Part shown: positions 46,441-55,054 of the stretch, one piece after another
How positions within the stretch are numbered: the stretch's first letter is position 1
Layout of the letters: each line of letters opens with the position of its first letter
Origin: Leptospira congkakensis
GTDB taxonomy: Bacteria > Spirochaetota > Leptospiria > Leptospirales > Leptospiraceae
Direction: 5' to 3'
NCBI RefSeq assembly: GCF_004770265.1
Contig: NZ_RQGQ01000004.1
Span: forward strand, 496,001-560,000
DNA length: 64,000 nt
Notes under the pieces: generated by a model
The model's input: the letters and a program-made list of their open reading frames with translations, nothing else
What the model was told of the DNA's origin: nothing
The model's database searches: none
Position numbers and translations under genes: made by a program

Positions 46441-48240
46441 TTATTCCCACTCTATCGTTCCTGGTGGTTTGTGGGTAAGATCATACAACACCAGAGAAAT
46501 TTGCGGCAAAACTAACAATTCTTTGGTGATACGTTCCAGTATCTTTCTATCCATCTCATAAAAATTAGCAGTCATTGCTTCGGTTGATTCCACTGGGCGT
46601 AACACTACCCCATAAGAATTTGCGCGTAAACCCACAGGAACAAGGACCACTGGCATTTGCCAGATGGAAGTGTGAATGGATTCCTCATAGAGAATTCTGT
46701 TTACGATTGAATCAGCCTCTCTTAAGATATCCGAGTGTTCTTTATCTAAAGTCAGTTTGGTATAATGAAAAGCTCCAGAGAAAGTTTGAATCCCCGGGGC
46801 AAAAACCACACGATTGATTTCCTTTTTGAAATTGGTGATCTCAACGGCGCACTCGTCCAATTCCTTCCAGTTGGTAGTAAAATCATTTAACACGGCACAG
46901 TGGGCATAACTTCTTTGGTCCCCTTGCACTCCGACAGAAAGAATTGGTAAAATTTTGACTTCTGCCTTTTTCTGAGAAAGACCCAAATCAGAAAAATCGA
47001 GCACTGGTGGTTTGGTCTCTGGGCTCGCAATCATTCTTACCACAAGGCCAGGCCCTGGGAATGGATGCCTTTCAATCCAACGTTCTGGAAGGCCAAGAAG
47101 CCTTCCGAGTTCCCTCACTTCATCTTTGTACAAATCAGCGATGGGCTCAATGATTTTCCCTTCTTGGATGAGTTTTTCAATTTGAGGGACGCGGTTGTGA
47201 TGGGTTTTGATTTTATGAGAATGTTTGGTTCCCCCAGATTCGATGGTGTCTGGATAGATGGTGCCTTGGCCAAGAAGCCAATGTTCCGAATCCAAACCCA
47301 GGGAATCTGTGGCTTTACTTTGTGCTTCTAAAAAGAGATCACCAACGATCCGGCGTTTTTTTTCTGGTTCAAATTCTGATTCTAAGTGATTGTAAAAGAT
47401 TTTGCTTTCATCCCAAATGGTGAGATCAAAACCAACTTGGTGCAGGTTGTCCATAAGATCTTTCACTTCATTTTTACGCATAAACCCCGTGTCGACAAGG
47501 AGTCCTTTGACACGGTCTTTCCCAAGAGCTTTTGCTAGAAGTAGATAAGCAACAGAAGAATCCACACCACCTGACACGAGTAAAAACACATTTTTACCTG
47601 GCGGAACTTTCTTTTGTAACTCAGAGATTTGTTCTTCCAGAAACTGAGATATACTCCAACTTGCACCTGCATTACAAAGATTCACAAAGTTACGAAGTAA
47701 TACTTCCCCTTCTTCGGAATGAGTGACTTCTGGATGGAATTGGATCCCAAATTGTTTTTTAGACTCATTAGAAACGAACGCATAACAACAATTATCCGAA
47801 GAAGCAACGATTTTAAAACCTTCGGGCATCCGAACCACTTCATCACCGTGACTCATCCAAACTTTTGTCTTAGGCGAAAGGGATTTAGAAAGTAAGGAAT
47901 CTGGATTTTGAATTTCTAAAATAGCAGGGCCATATTCTTTTGAATTGGAAGAAACAACCTCACCACCGAGGGCCTTCATTAAAAGTTGGTGGCCATAACA
48001 GATTCCGAGAATGGGAACAGAAGTTTTAAAAAATCCATCTGGCAGAAGTGGTGCACCCTTTTCGTAAACACTACTTGGGCCACCTGATAGAATGATTCCA
48101 GCATAGGACTCATAGACAGACAAAGGTTCTTCGTTGGAGAGAATTTCTGTATAGGCACCAAGCCTACGAATTCGGGATGCGATGAGGTGAGCGTATTGAC
48201 CGCCGAAATCGACGACTGCAATTTTTTTATCACTTTTCAT
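46441..48240 (-). CDS. guaA: GMP synthase (glutamine-hydrolysing), long form
   Basis: Converts XMP to GMP with glutamine and ATP. The N-terminal amidotransferase has nucleophile Cys in GICYGHQLL and His/Glu in FGIQFHPEVTHSE; the ATP-PPase has SGGVDSS and HPFPGPGL; the C-terminus ends PGTIEWE. At 600 residues it is about 75 longer than E. coli GuaA. The extra sequence is in the dimerisation region after HPFPGPGL, recalling the long two-lobed form known from eukaryotes. The start chosen is ATG at 48240 (KSDKKIAVVDFGGQ); an upstream in-frame TTG at 48282 would overlap the queF start and is rejected. Confidence 0.95.
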   Translation of the reverse strand: MKSDKKIAVVDFGGQYAHLIASRIRRLGAYTEILSNEEPLSVYESYAGIILSGGPSSVYEKGAPLLPDGFFKTSVPILGICYGHQLLMKALGGEVVSSNSKEYGPAILEIQNPDSLLSKSLSPKTKVWMSHGDEVVRMPEGFKIVASSDNCCYAFVSNESKKQFGIQFHPEVTHSEEGEVLLRNFVNLCNAGASWSISQFLEEQISELQKKVPPGKNVFLLVSGGVDSSVAYLLLAKALGKDRVKGLLVDTGFMRKNEVKDLMDNLHQVGFDLTIWDESKIFYNHLESEFEPEKKRRIVGDLFLEAQSKATDSLGLDSEHWLLGQGTIYPDTIESGGTKHSHKIKTHHNRVPQIEKLIQEGKIIEPIADLYKDEVRELGRLLGLPERWIERHPFPGPGLVVRMIASPETKPPVLDFSDLGLSQKKAEVKILPILSVGVQGDQRSYAHCAVLNDFTTNWKELDECAVEITNFKKEINRVVFAPGIQTFSGAFHYTKLTLDKEHSDILREADSIVNRILYEESIHTSIWQMPVVLVPVGLRANSYGVVLRPVESTEAMTANFYEMDRKILERITKELLVLPQISLVLYDLTHKPPGTIEWE

Positions 48241-48282
48241 GGGATGATTCCAAAATAATTTTGCAATTGTCGGGGTAAACAA

Positions 48283-48684
48283 ATGTCGGAAAAAAAATCA
48301 GAATCTTCTTACGAGGACAAACAAGACCATATCCCGTCCTGGAAAACCCCGGAAATCGAGTGGTTTGCCAATGTTTATGCCGGAAAAGAATACAATATCG
48401 AATTCACCATCCCTGAATTCACGGCCGTCTGTCCAAAAACTGGTCTCCCTGACTTTGGTTCTATATTTATCGAATACATCCCTAGGGAACGCTGCGTAGA
48501 ACTCAAATCGCTGAAAGAATACATGATGTCCTATCGAAATGTGGGAATTTTCCATGAAAATGTTGTGAACAAAATCCTAGAAGACTTTGTTCAAGCTGTG
48601 GACCCTCTATATGTAAAAGTGGTGGGAGATTACAATGTTCGCGGTGGAGTCAAAACCATTGTGAAACGAGAGTTCAAAGCCTAA
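48283..48684 (+). CDS. queF: NADPH-dependent 7-cyano-7-deazaguanine reductase
   Basis: Last step to preQ1 in queuosine tRNA modification. The 133-residue type I (T-fold) enzyme has catalytic C50 and D57 in AVCPKTGLPDFG, the QueF signature VELKSLKEYMMSYRN (about 72-86) and HENVVNKI with H91/E92. It is divergent from guaA with 42 bases between and directly abuts the SemiSWEET gene (stop and ATG are contiguous). No other queuosine gene is seen here. Confidence 0.95.
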   Translation: MSEKKSESSYEDKQDHIPSWKTPEIEWFANVYAGKEYNIEFTIPEFTAVCPKTGLPDFGSIFIEYIPRERCVELKSLKEYMMSYRNVGIFHENVVNKILEDFVQAVDPLYVKVVGDYNVRGGVKTIVKREFKA

Positions 48685-48942
48685 ATGGAAAACCTGATTG
48701 GCTACATTGCTGCCTTTTTAACGACTGTATCTTTTCTTCCGCAAGTGTTACGCGTTGTTATGACCAAACAAACCCGAGACATCAGCCGCAATATGTACAT
48801 CATGTTTTTTATCGGTGTACTTTTATGGTTTGTGTATGGAGTTTTAAAGTCTGATTTTCCTATCATTCTCGCAAATGCGGTAACCATATTTTTTGTATCG
48901 ATCATTTTATATTATAAACTCAAAACAGAGGAAGAAACATGA
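48685..48942 (+). CDS. SemiSWEET sugar transporter
   Basis: An 85-residue three-helix MtN3/saliva-family half transporter that dimerises to move sugars. Helices lie at about 4-22, 35-56 and 60-80. The PQ-loop motif is FLPQ at 17-20, and the sugar-site Trp and Asn are in LLWFVYG and ILANAVTIFF. It is very similar to the crystallised L. biflexa SemiSWEET as I remember it, which supports the organism call. Stop/start contiguity with queF and a 4-base ATGA overlap with the ferredoxin gene indicate one operon. Confidence 0.93.
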   Translation: MENLIGYIAAFLTTVSFLPQVLRVVMTKQTRDISRNMYIMFFIGVLLWFVYGVLKSDFPIILANAVTIFFVSIILYYKLKTEEET

Positions 48943-49157
48943 GAAAAGCTTATGTAGACAAAGACAATTGTACTTCTTGTAACCAATGTGCTGATAATAT
49001 GCCGAAATACTTTATGATGGATGAGGATGATGTTTCTCAAACCCATATCGGAGGAGAGTCAATCAATGATGCGATGATCCCAGACGAAGACGAAAAAAAA
49101 GTGCAAAAGGAAATGGATGAATGCCCAGGGGAATGTATCCACTGGAAAAAACATTAG
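48939..49157 (+). CDS. Small ferredoxin, one [4Fe-4S] cluster
   Basis: A 72-residue ferredoxin. C11, C14 and C17 (CTSCNQC) and C62 or C66 in ECPGECIHW provide cluster ligands; the usual last Cys is followed by Pro (CPGEC). An acidic middle (DEDD, DEDEKK) is typical of monocluster ferredoxins. It overlaps the SemiSWEET gene by four bases. The electron partner is unknown; QueF uses NADPH and needs no ferredoxin, so the operon link may be regulatory only. Confidence 0.88.
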   Translation: MRKAYVDKDNCTSCNQCADNMPKYFMMDEDDVSQTHIGGESINDAMIPDEDEKKVQKEMDECPGECIHWKKH

Positions 49158-49166
49158 TCGAAACGT

Positions 49167-50051
49167 TTAAACATTCATCCAATCTTTCAGTTTTGGGAAT
49201 TTTTCTTCTAAATAATCGACGTCTTCTTCTCGACTGACAAGATACAATTGGTTCTCAAAACTCCGACAATCCTTTTCATTTGTATACAAAGGAGATTTTT
49301 TCCCAAGTAGATACGTAGGCAAAACGGAAACACCGCTCCCGAGTTCCAACGCAGTCTTGATATCATGAAGGTTTGGTAAAACAGAATACTCTTTTAATTT
49401 CGGTCGAGAATCAAAATTCACCTTCCAGAACCTGCGAACAATTGCGAAGTCTTCGCTATACACAAACCAATGTTGGTTTTCCATCCAAGTTTTGATCATT
49501 TCGATTTTGGGTTTGGTTTGTCCACGGAATGGGAAATTGGCATCCGAACTGATGGATTTTGATGCTACAAAAACAAATTTTTCTCTGTATAATTCTTCTA
49601 ATAAAATTCCAGGAACATTTAACTTTTGATTGGTGATAACTAAATCGATTTCCTTTTTTTCCAAAGAATCCAAAAGTTCAGGAGGATGACCGTACAGGAC
49701 GTGAAATCTTTCTCCCAATGCAGAAAGATTTGGCAAAATTTTTTCTAAAAAAATCTCCTTGGCTGAACCAATTTTTAGCCTACGAATATTTTCTTTCGGT
49801 TTCAGTTGCCCTTCCATCCTTTCCAATTCTTCGATTGGGCCTGCTATCTGAACATACAACCGTTTGGCGGCGTCAGTGGGAATTAAGTCTCGAGAAGTGC
49901 GGCGAAATAAAACTTCTTTTCTATGCCTTTCCAGGGATTGTAAATGCAAACTAAGTGCCGGTTGGGAAAGCCCAAGGATTTTTCCTGCTTTGGTTAAATT
50001 CCTCTCGCGATAGATAAGGTAAAAACTTTGGTACAATTCGATCGGATTCAT
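49167..50051 (-). CDS. LysR-family transcriptional regulator
   Basis: A 294-residue LysR regulator. The N-terminal winged HTH is at about 1-65 (NLTKAGKILGLSQPALSLHL), followed by the coiled linker and periplasmic-binding-like effector domain (about 90-290), including VFVASKSI and ELGSGVSVLPTYLLG. It lies divergent from the DJ-1-like gene, with a 138-base spacer holding a strong palindrome. Regulation of that gene is inferred from the divergent layout. Confidence 0.9.
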   Translation of the reverse strand: MNPIELYQSFYLIYRERNLTKAGKILGLSQPALSLHLQSLERHRKEVLFRRTSRDLIPTDAAKRLYVQIAGPIEELERMEGQLKPKENIRRLKIGSAKEIFLEKILPNLSALGERFHVLYGHPPELLDSLEKKEIDLVITNQKLNVPGILLEELYREKFVFVASKSISSDANFPFRGQTKPKIEMIKTWMENQHWFVYSEDFAIVRRFWKVNFDSRPKLKEYSVLPNLHDIKTALELGSGVSVLPTYLLGKKSPLYTNEKDCRSFENQLYLVSREEDVDYLEEKFPKLKDWMNV

Positions 50052-50130
50052 TATGGATATTATTTTTTTAATACCTTATTATAAACACCATCATTATTCT
50101 AATGACTCGTTTCTCTTGTCTAAAAAATCA

Positions 50131-50152
50131 GGTAGGAAAAAATTTTCCTACC
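50131..50152. promoter_or_regulatory. Long palindrome between LysR and DJ-1-like genes
   Basis: GGTAGGAAAA and TTTTCCTACC form exact 10-base arms around an AA centre. It ends 37 bases before the DJ-1-like ATG and lies 79 bases from the LysR start, a typical place for an operator. No run of T follows on either strand, so a terminator is unlikely. Whether the LysR protein binds it is inferred. Confidence 0.5.
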
Positions 50153-50189
50153 ACAGATATTTAGAATCTGCAAACAAAGCGAGGATCCA

Positions 50190-50858
50190 ATGAAAAAAGT
50201 ATTATTTGTATTAACAAGCCACGGAGAAAAAGGAAACGCCGGTTCCACTGGTTACCATTTGGGAGAAGTAGCTCACCCATGGAAGGTCTTACACGATGCC
50301 GGTGTGGAAATGGATTTGGTCAGTCCGAAAGGGGGCGAACCTCCTGTAGATGGATTTGATTTGGAAGATATGGCCAACAAAGAATTTTGGAACCATCCAG
50401 TTTACCAAACAAAACGCATCCATACCAAGTCCCCAAAAGAAATTAAGGCAAGTGACTACTCAGCCATTTATTTTGCCGGCGGGCACGGAACCATGTGGGA
50501 TTTTCCGGACAACGCGGAACTCCAAGACCTCACAAGATCAATCTATGAATCAGGTGGGATTGTGGGAGCTGTTTGTCACGGTCCCTCGGCACTTGTCAAT
50601 GTCACTTTGTCCAATGGTTCCAAACTGATTGCGGGAAAACGAGTGAATGGATTTTCCAACGAAGAAGAAGAGATTGTGAAACTAGAAGGAGTGGTTCCCT
50701 TTCTTTTGGAAGACAAACTGATTGCTGCCGGTGGTAAGTATTCCAAATCAGCACCTTGGAACTCACATGTGGAAGTGGATGAAAGGCTTGTGACAGGACA
50801 AAATCCGCAATCAGCAAAGGCTGTGGGTGAGGCCATTCTTAGTTTATTAAAAAAATAA
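50190..50858 (+). CDS. DJ-1/PfpI (Hsp31-like) class I GATase-fold protein
   Basis: A 222-residue DJ-1 superfamily protein with E26, the nucleophile-elbow C129-H130 in GAVCHGPSALVN, and YFAGGHGTMWDFP (about 94-106). The E/C/H arrangement is that of Hsp31-like glyoxalase III or chaperone proteins, which detoxify methylglyoxal or protect against stress. The SD AGCGAGG precedes ATG 50190. Divergent LysR regulator and palindrome suggest inducible expression. Confidence 0.9.
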   Translation: MKKVLFVLTSHGEKGNAGSTGYHLGEVAHPWKVLHDAGVEMDLVSPKGGEPPVDGFDLEDMANKEFWNHPVYQTKRIHTKSPKEIKASDYSAIYFAGGHGTMWDFPDNAELQDLTRSIYESGGIVGAVCHGPSALVNVTLSNGSKLIAGKRVNGFSNEEEEIVKLEGVVPFLLEDKLIAAGGKYSKSAPWNSHVEVDERLVTGQNPQSAKAVGEAILSLLKK

Positions 50859-50879
50859 GAAGAACCCTTTCATCTAAAC

Positions 50880-50901
50880 CGATTCAAATCGAATCGATTT
50901 T
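50880..50901. terminator. Possible bidirectional terminator
   Basis: CGATTC-AAATC-GAATCG, followed by ATTTT on the plus strand and GTTT on the minus strand, lies between the DJ-1-like stop (50858) and the convergent ENPP stop (50905). The stem is only six bases. Confidence 0.5.
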
Positions 50902-50904
50902 GGA

Positions 50905-52362
50905 TCAAGGCTTTGTGTGCAAGGGCGGCACACGAGGCCCATTGGTTTTCTTTTCTTTAAAACCTAACATATCTTTTACGATTCTAAATACATCTTTTAC
51001 CGATTGGAACTGGTGTTTTTTTCCCGTTGGATCATATACAAATCCAATGGTTTTCATCTCAGGGTTTGCATTCCAATACCCATGTCCGTGGACCTTTGTT
51101 TGGGACTTGGTAAACACTTCCCCTTTTCTGGTTCCACTAAAAAACATAGTTTGCGAAGTCCGTAAAAGACCCAAGGCGCTAGGATGGATTTTCTTTTGCA
51201 GATTACGATTCTCTTGGTCATCTGAGGTTTGGTTTATTCCTTCACCTAACATAATACTAGTGAAAGGAACCCACTCAGCTCCTGGACAGGCCGCTAGAAT
51301 TTCAGAAACAAGGGATTGAATTTCCGAGTCAGTAAATTTTGCATTCGCACCTGGCAAAAGGATGGCTGTTCCACCGGAACTTTTAAAGGTGAGCTGAAAA
51401 GTTCCCTCTTCATCCCGAATGTACCCTTTTTGTTTTAAAACCACATTCGGTGCACAAACAAGATCGGCAGATTGAAACCCGTGATCAGAAACAATCACTA
51501 GTCCCGGACCTTTGGGTGCAAATGCTCCCACGGACTGTAAAAATTCAAAAATGACTTTGTCCAATTCCAAAAGTCGGGAAAGGGCTTTTTCTGATCCTGG
51601 GCCAAACCCATGGTGGTTGGTATCCAAATCCGTAGTGTAAACAAACATCAGATCCGGTTTTTTATTTTGAAAGAGCCAAGTGGCTGTTTTTAATTTCACT
51701 TCATCTTTTGAAACGTCGTTTAACGGAGTTCCTACGGCAAGTTCAGCATCTTTGTGAAGATCCTTGGTGGAAAGCACTCGAAGGAGTTTGTCATCCTCTG
51801 GGATTTTTTTTCTCCAATATTGGGGAAGATTCCAATCAATGCCCGCCCCCACAGTCACAGGCCAAAATACGTTAGCCGTAGTTTTGTGATTCTCTTTTGC
51901 CAAATCCCAGAGTGTTTGACTTGAGATATCTTCCGCATACCACATCCATCCCCCATCATTTTTTTCAAAAGGATCAGATAAGGTATTGTTGTAGATTCCA
52001 TGTTCTGCGGGATCTTTTCCCGTCACCATAGAGGTATGTGCTGGATACGTTACCGAAGGATTGACGGTAACAATTTCAGAAACTCCATACTTCTGGAAGA
52101 TTTCGCTTAGATGTGGGAAATAAACATGGTATTTGGGATCAGATAAATAATAAGCAGGAAATCCATCAATAGATAAAACAATGGTTTGGCGAATCTTGGA
52201 GGATTGTCTCGCATGTTTTTCCGAAGTTTTTTTGGTTTTGGCATCAATAGAAACACTAAAAATGAGAAATGCCAAAATCCCGAAAGCGGAGATGATACGA
52301 GTCACTACTTGAAAAGAAGTAAAAACCTTTAAGAATAATACAAATTGTATAATTTTTCGCAT
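50905..52362 (-). CDS. ENPP-type alkaline phosphatase superfamily phosphodiesterase
   Basis: An exported or membrane-anchored 485-residue protein. An N-terminal hydrophobic stretch (about 1-40) is followed by the nucleotide pyrophosphatase core: metal Asp in VLSIDGFPAYY, nucleophile Thr in NPSVTYPAHTSM, TTDLDTNHHGFGPGSE with Asp and His ligands, and IVSDHGF with Asp/His. A further His is in VHGHGYWNA. The set of two-zinc ligands is complete, so it is likely an active nucleotide or phosphodiester hydrolase outside the cytoplasm. ATG at 52362 is preferred over GTG at 52368. It ends convergent to the DJ-1-like gene. Confidence 0.88.
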   Translation of the reverse strand: MRKIIQFVLFLKVFTSFQVVTRIISAFGILAFLIFSVSIDAKTKKTSEKHARQSSKIRQTIVLSIDGFPAYYLSDPKYHVYFPHLSEIFQKYGVSEIVTVNPSVTYPAHTSMVTGKDPAEHGIYNNTLSDPFEKNDGGWMWYAEDISSQTLWDLAKENHKTTANVFWPVTVGAGIDWNLPQYWRKKIPEDDKLLRVLSTKDLHKDAELAVGTPLNDVSKDEVKLKTATWLFQNKKPDLMFVYTTDLDTNHHGFGPGSEKALSRLLELDKVIFEFLQSVGAFAPKGPGLVIVSDHGFQSADLVCAPNVVLKQKGYIRDEEGTFQLTFKSSGGTAILLPGANAKFTDSEIQSLVSEILAACPGAEWVPFTSIMLGEGINQTSDDQENRNLQKKIHPSALGLLRTSQTMFFSGTRKGEVFTKSQTKVHGHGYWNANPEMKTIGFVYDPTGKKHQFQSVKDVFRIVKDMLGFKEKKTNGPRVPPLHTKP

Positions 52363-52384
52363 AAACACTGTTTAGCGAAAAACC

Positions 52385-53410
52385 TTAATATTCTTGTTCC
52401 GATCTCGTAGATCCAAGGAGTTCGTCTGGAATGTCCTCAATGCTATCCCCAATTTGGATGGCAAGGCGGTTCCCTACACGACCCGGTGTGGCCTTAAACT
52501 TACTGCGATCCCCTACTTTTACCATAAGGTCGGTTTTGATCGGAGTATTTTCTAATTTGATCACATCCCCCACATGTAAGTTCATAAGGTCATTGAGAGA
52601 GATGTCCACACTTCCCACTTCGGAAATCAGAGGAATTTTGACTTGGTCGAGTCGCTCTTGGATGACGGCTCGGTTTTCATCCACTTCCCCTTTACGAATC
52701 GAGGAATACCAATACTGTGCTGAAAGTTTATTAATAATGGGTTCAATGGTGATGTAGGGAATACAAAGGTTGGTCATCCCTTCTACTTCACCCACTTTGG
52801 TTTCCAGGGTAATTAATACCACCATGTCATTGGGTGGAACCACTTGGGCAAACTGTGGGTTTGTTTCAATGTTTCCAAGTCTTGGACGTAAATCAATTAC
52901 AGTAGACCAGGACTCTCGTAAGTTTCCAAGAATCCTAACAATGATCCCTTCCATTACAGACAACTCAATATCAGAAAGTTCCCTGTTGACTTTGGAAGAT
53001 TCACCCTTACCACCGAACAGACGATCGATGATGGTGAAGGAAATGGACGGGTCAATTTCTAAAATGGCAGACCCGCGGAGTGGATCCATATTGATCACAG
53101 CAAGAGTGGTTGGGTTCGGAATGGAACGAATGAATTCTTCGTAGGTTAACTGGTCTACCGAAGCCACGTGCACCACAACCAGGGCTCGAAGCTGAGCCGA
53201 TAAACCGGTGGTTGCCAAACGGGCAAAGGTCTCGTGCATCATCTGCAAGGTACGAATTTGGTCTTTTGAAAATTTATCCGGACGTTTGAAGTCGTAGATT
53301 TTGACTTTCTTTTGTTCCCCAACCGATGAGTATTCATCCTCAGATACTTCGCCTGAGGAGATGGCATTTAACAGGGCATCAATTTCGTCTTGGGAAAGGA
53401 TTTCCGTCAT
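52385..53410 (-). CDS. fliM: Flagellar motor switch protein FliM
   Basis: C-ring protein coupling CheY-P to rotor direction. The 341 residues begin with the CheY-binding EILSQDEIDALLNAI (about 3-17), then the middle domain with ARLATTGLSAQLRAL and GGKGESSKVNRELSDIE, and a C-terminal SpoA domain (about 260-335). Full length and normal motif order indicate a functional switch for endoflagella. It overlaps the BsuPI-type gene by four bases and lies 16-22 bases from the ENPP gene. FliN is about 8 kb away. Confidence 0.96.
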   Translation of the reverse strand: MTEILSQDEIDALLNAISSGEVSEDEYSSVGEQKKVKIYDFKRPDKFSKDQIRTLQMMHETFARLATTGLSAQLRALVVVHVASVDQLTYEEFIRSIPNPTTLAVINMDPLRGSAILEIDPSISFTIIDRLFGGKGESSKVNRELSDIELSVMEGIIVRILGNLRESWSTVIDLRPRLGNIETNPQFAQVVPPNDMVVLITLETKVGEVEGMTNLCIPYITIEPIINKLSAQYWYSSIRKGEVDENRAVIQERLDQVKIPLISEVGSVDISLNDLMNLHVGDVIKLENTPIKTDLMVKVGDRSKFKATPGRVGNRLAIQIGDSIEDIPDELLGSTRSEQEY

Positions 53411-54393
53411 TTTTTTACCTTTACGAGTAAGTTTTTAATCTGCCAAAATCCAACTCGGCTTCCTTCTTCTTGTCGCAAGGTGTATATATATTCGTACCTT
53501 GTTTTGAACCGACCCATCATTCTTTCTACATAGACCTGGACTCTCGCATCCCGTTTGGAAGGATAGTCCACATTCATCACTTTAAAGTATTTTAAAACTC
53601 CGGAGGGTGTCTCCGTCAAATACTCTTTGAAATCTTCTATGATTGTTTCGCGTTCCCCAAGACCAGCTTCTGTATAGGCACTGCTGTAACGATCATAAGC
53701 TAAAATATATTCCGAAAAATCGATCCACTTAAAATGGTATTCCCAATGTTTTTTCATCTCGGCACCGAGAAAGAGGAAGATGGTTTCTTCTGGAGAAAGT
53801 CCTCCGTTTTCCGTGATTTGGCGAGTGACCGTTTCTTTTCTCTCTGCTTTGGAATTTTGAAAAAGAAATCCTACTGTATTTCCAGAACGTAAGAAAGCCG
53901 ATTTATCTTCTGTATAATTGGGATAAAAATAACCGGTCACATAGAATTTTTGATCTGGCAAAAAACTATAATGTTCATCCAGATAGATGGTTTTGGAAAA
54001 AGACTCATTGCGGTGGAGGCTGATTTCTTTATTCTCATCTCCCACCAAATTCACGATGGTTGTCCTACGTTTCAGGATAGGATCTGGAAATTCTGGATCT
54101 TCTATAGGTGTGAGGATGCGATCATTCTCGTCTTTCACAATGATTTGAAAAGAGTAACGATAATCAAAGGAAGGAAAAATGCGAACGACTTCCTTTCCTG
54201 TATTGGTCACAGTGAAGGTAAGCGGAACTCTTTCTCCGGCTTGGTAACTCCGCTTTGTTAAGGAAAGGCTGATTTTTGACTGGAGGGAGACAAAATTATC
54301 AATTCGTTCTCCCCTGGCATCTCTGTCAGGAAATGCATAGAGGGAATCTACCAATAGAATTCCTAAAATCATGAAATTTCGGAGAGACCGCAT
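53407..54393 (-). CDS. Exported protein with BsuPI-like domain
   Basis: A 328-residue protein with a signal peptide (MRSLRNFMILGILLVDSLYA). The N-terminal mature part (about 35-190) holds PLTFTVTNTGKEVVRIFPS and SFQIIVKDENDRI, like BsuPI intracellular proteinase-inhibitor/beta-sandwich domains. The C-terminal 120 residues are unrecognised and may be another beta domain (NVDYPSKRDARVQVYVERMM, EGSRVGFWQIKNL), with a nuclear-transport-factor-like feel. Role unknown; it precedes fliM and could be in the same transcript. Confidence 0.65.
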   Translation of the reverse strand: MRSLRNFMILGILLVDSLYAFPDRDARGERIDNFVSLQSKISLSLTKRSYQAGERVPLTFTVTNTGKEVVRIFPSFDYRYSFQIIVKDENDRILTPIEDPEFPDPILKRRTTIVNLVGDENKEISLHRNESFSKTIYLDEHYSFLPDQKFYVTGYFYPNYTEDKSAFLRSGNTVGFLFQNSKAERKETVTRQITENGGLSPEETIFLFLGAEMKKHWEYHFKWIDFSEYILAYDRYSSAYTEAGLGERETIIEDFKEYLTETPSGVLKYFKVMNVDYPSKRDARVQVYVERMMGRFKTRYEYIYTLRQEEGSRVGFWQIKNLLVKVKK

Positions 54394-54454
54394 ACAGTTT
54401 AAGATTTCGGCAGAACCTTAAATTTCCGAAAGAATTTTTAGGACATAAAACCGG

Positions 54455-55054
54455 TTATCCGGCCCCCATTTTAGCTTCTTCCAAAATATAATCGGCGATA
54501 CGGATGAGCCTTGTCGTGACTCCCACTAGTTTTTTGTATTGGTAGTAGTTTTCCCTTTGTTTGTCCAAATGTGGTTCCACGAGGGCTACCGTTTTTGAGG
54601 AAACCTTGAGGTTTTTGATCTCGTTTTCAGTAACCCCATATAGGTTGGCTTCGGAAACAAAACGGTTCAGTTCCTTTACCAAACTTTCGTCGGTGAGGTC
54701 TTGGATTTCAAAAACCTTTTCGATTTTTAAGATAAAGTCGGTTAACGTTCGTTTGATTTTTGATTCTTCTTCCGTCGGGCGGCGTTTGGAAGTGACCTGG
54801 TTTAAGGATTCGTATCTTTCGAGGGCTGTTTCATACAGTTGGCTCATTTTTGATTTTTGACCCAAAATGAAACTGATAAAACTGAGAAGTCCAACGAAGG
54901 TATCGGGATAACGATTGATTCCCCCGATCTCATCAAGTGCATTCGCAAATCCTTCTTCATTATGAGGGATGGTCATAATGAACTTTAACACCGGTTCCAC
55001 GGAAGAACCCGATGTGTATTTTTGAATGACTTCGATTCCTTCTAAGTAGTTCAT
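54455..55054 (-). CDS. Uncharacterised helical protein
   Basis: A 199-residue cytoplasmic protein, mostly alpha-helical by composition (LYETALERYESLNQVTSK, FVSEANLYGVTENEIKN), with no recognised domain or signal peptide. Four-base ATGA overlap with the cyclophilin gene indicates coupling to it. 61 bases separate its stop from the BsuPI-like gene. Function not inferred. Confidence 0.6.
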   Translation of the reverse strand: MNYLEGIEVIQKYTSGSSVEPVLKFIMTIPHNEEGFANALDEIGGINRYPDTFVGLLSFISFILGQKSKMSQLYETALERYESLNQVTSKRRPTEEESKIKRTLTDFILKIEKVFEIQDLTDESLVKELNRFVSEANLYGVTENEIKNLKVSSKTVALVEPHLDKQRENYYQYKKLVGVTTRLIRIADYILEEAKMGAG

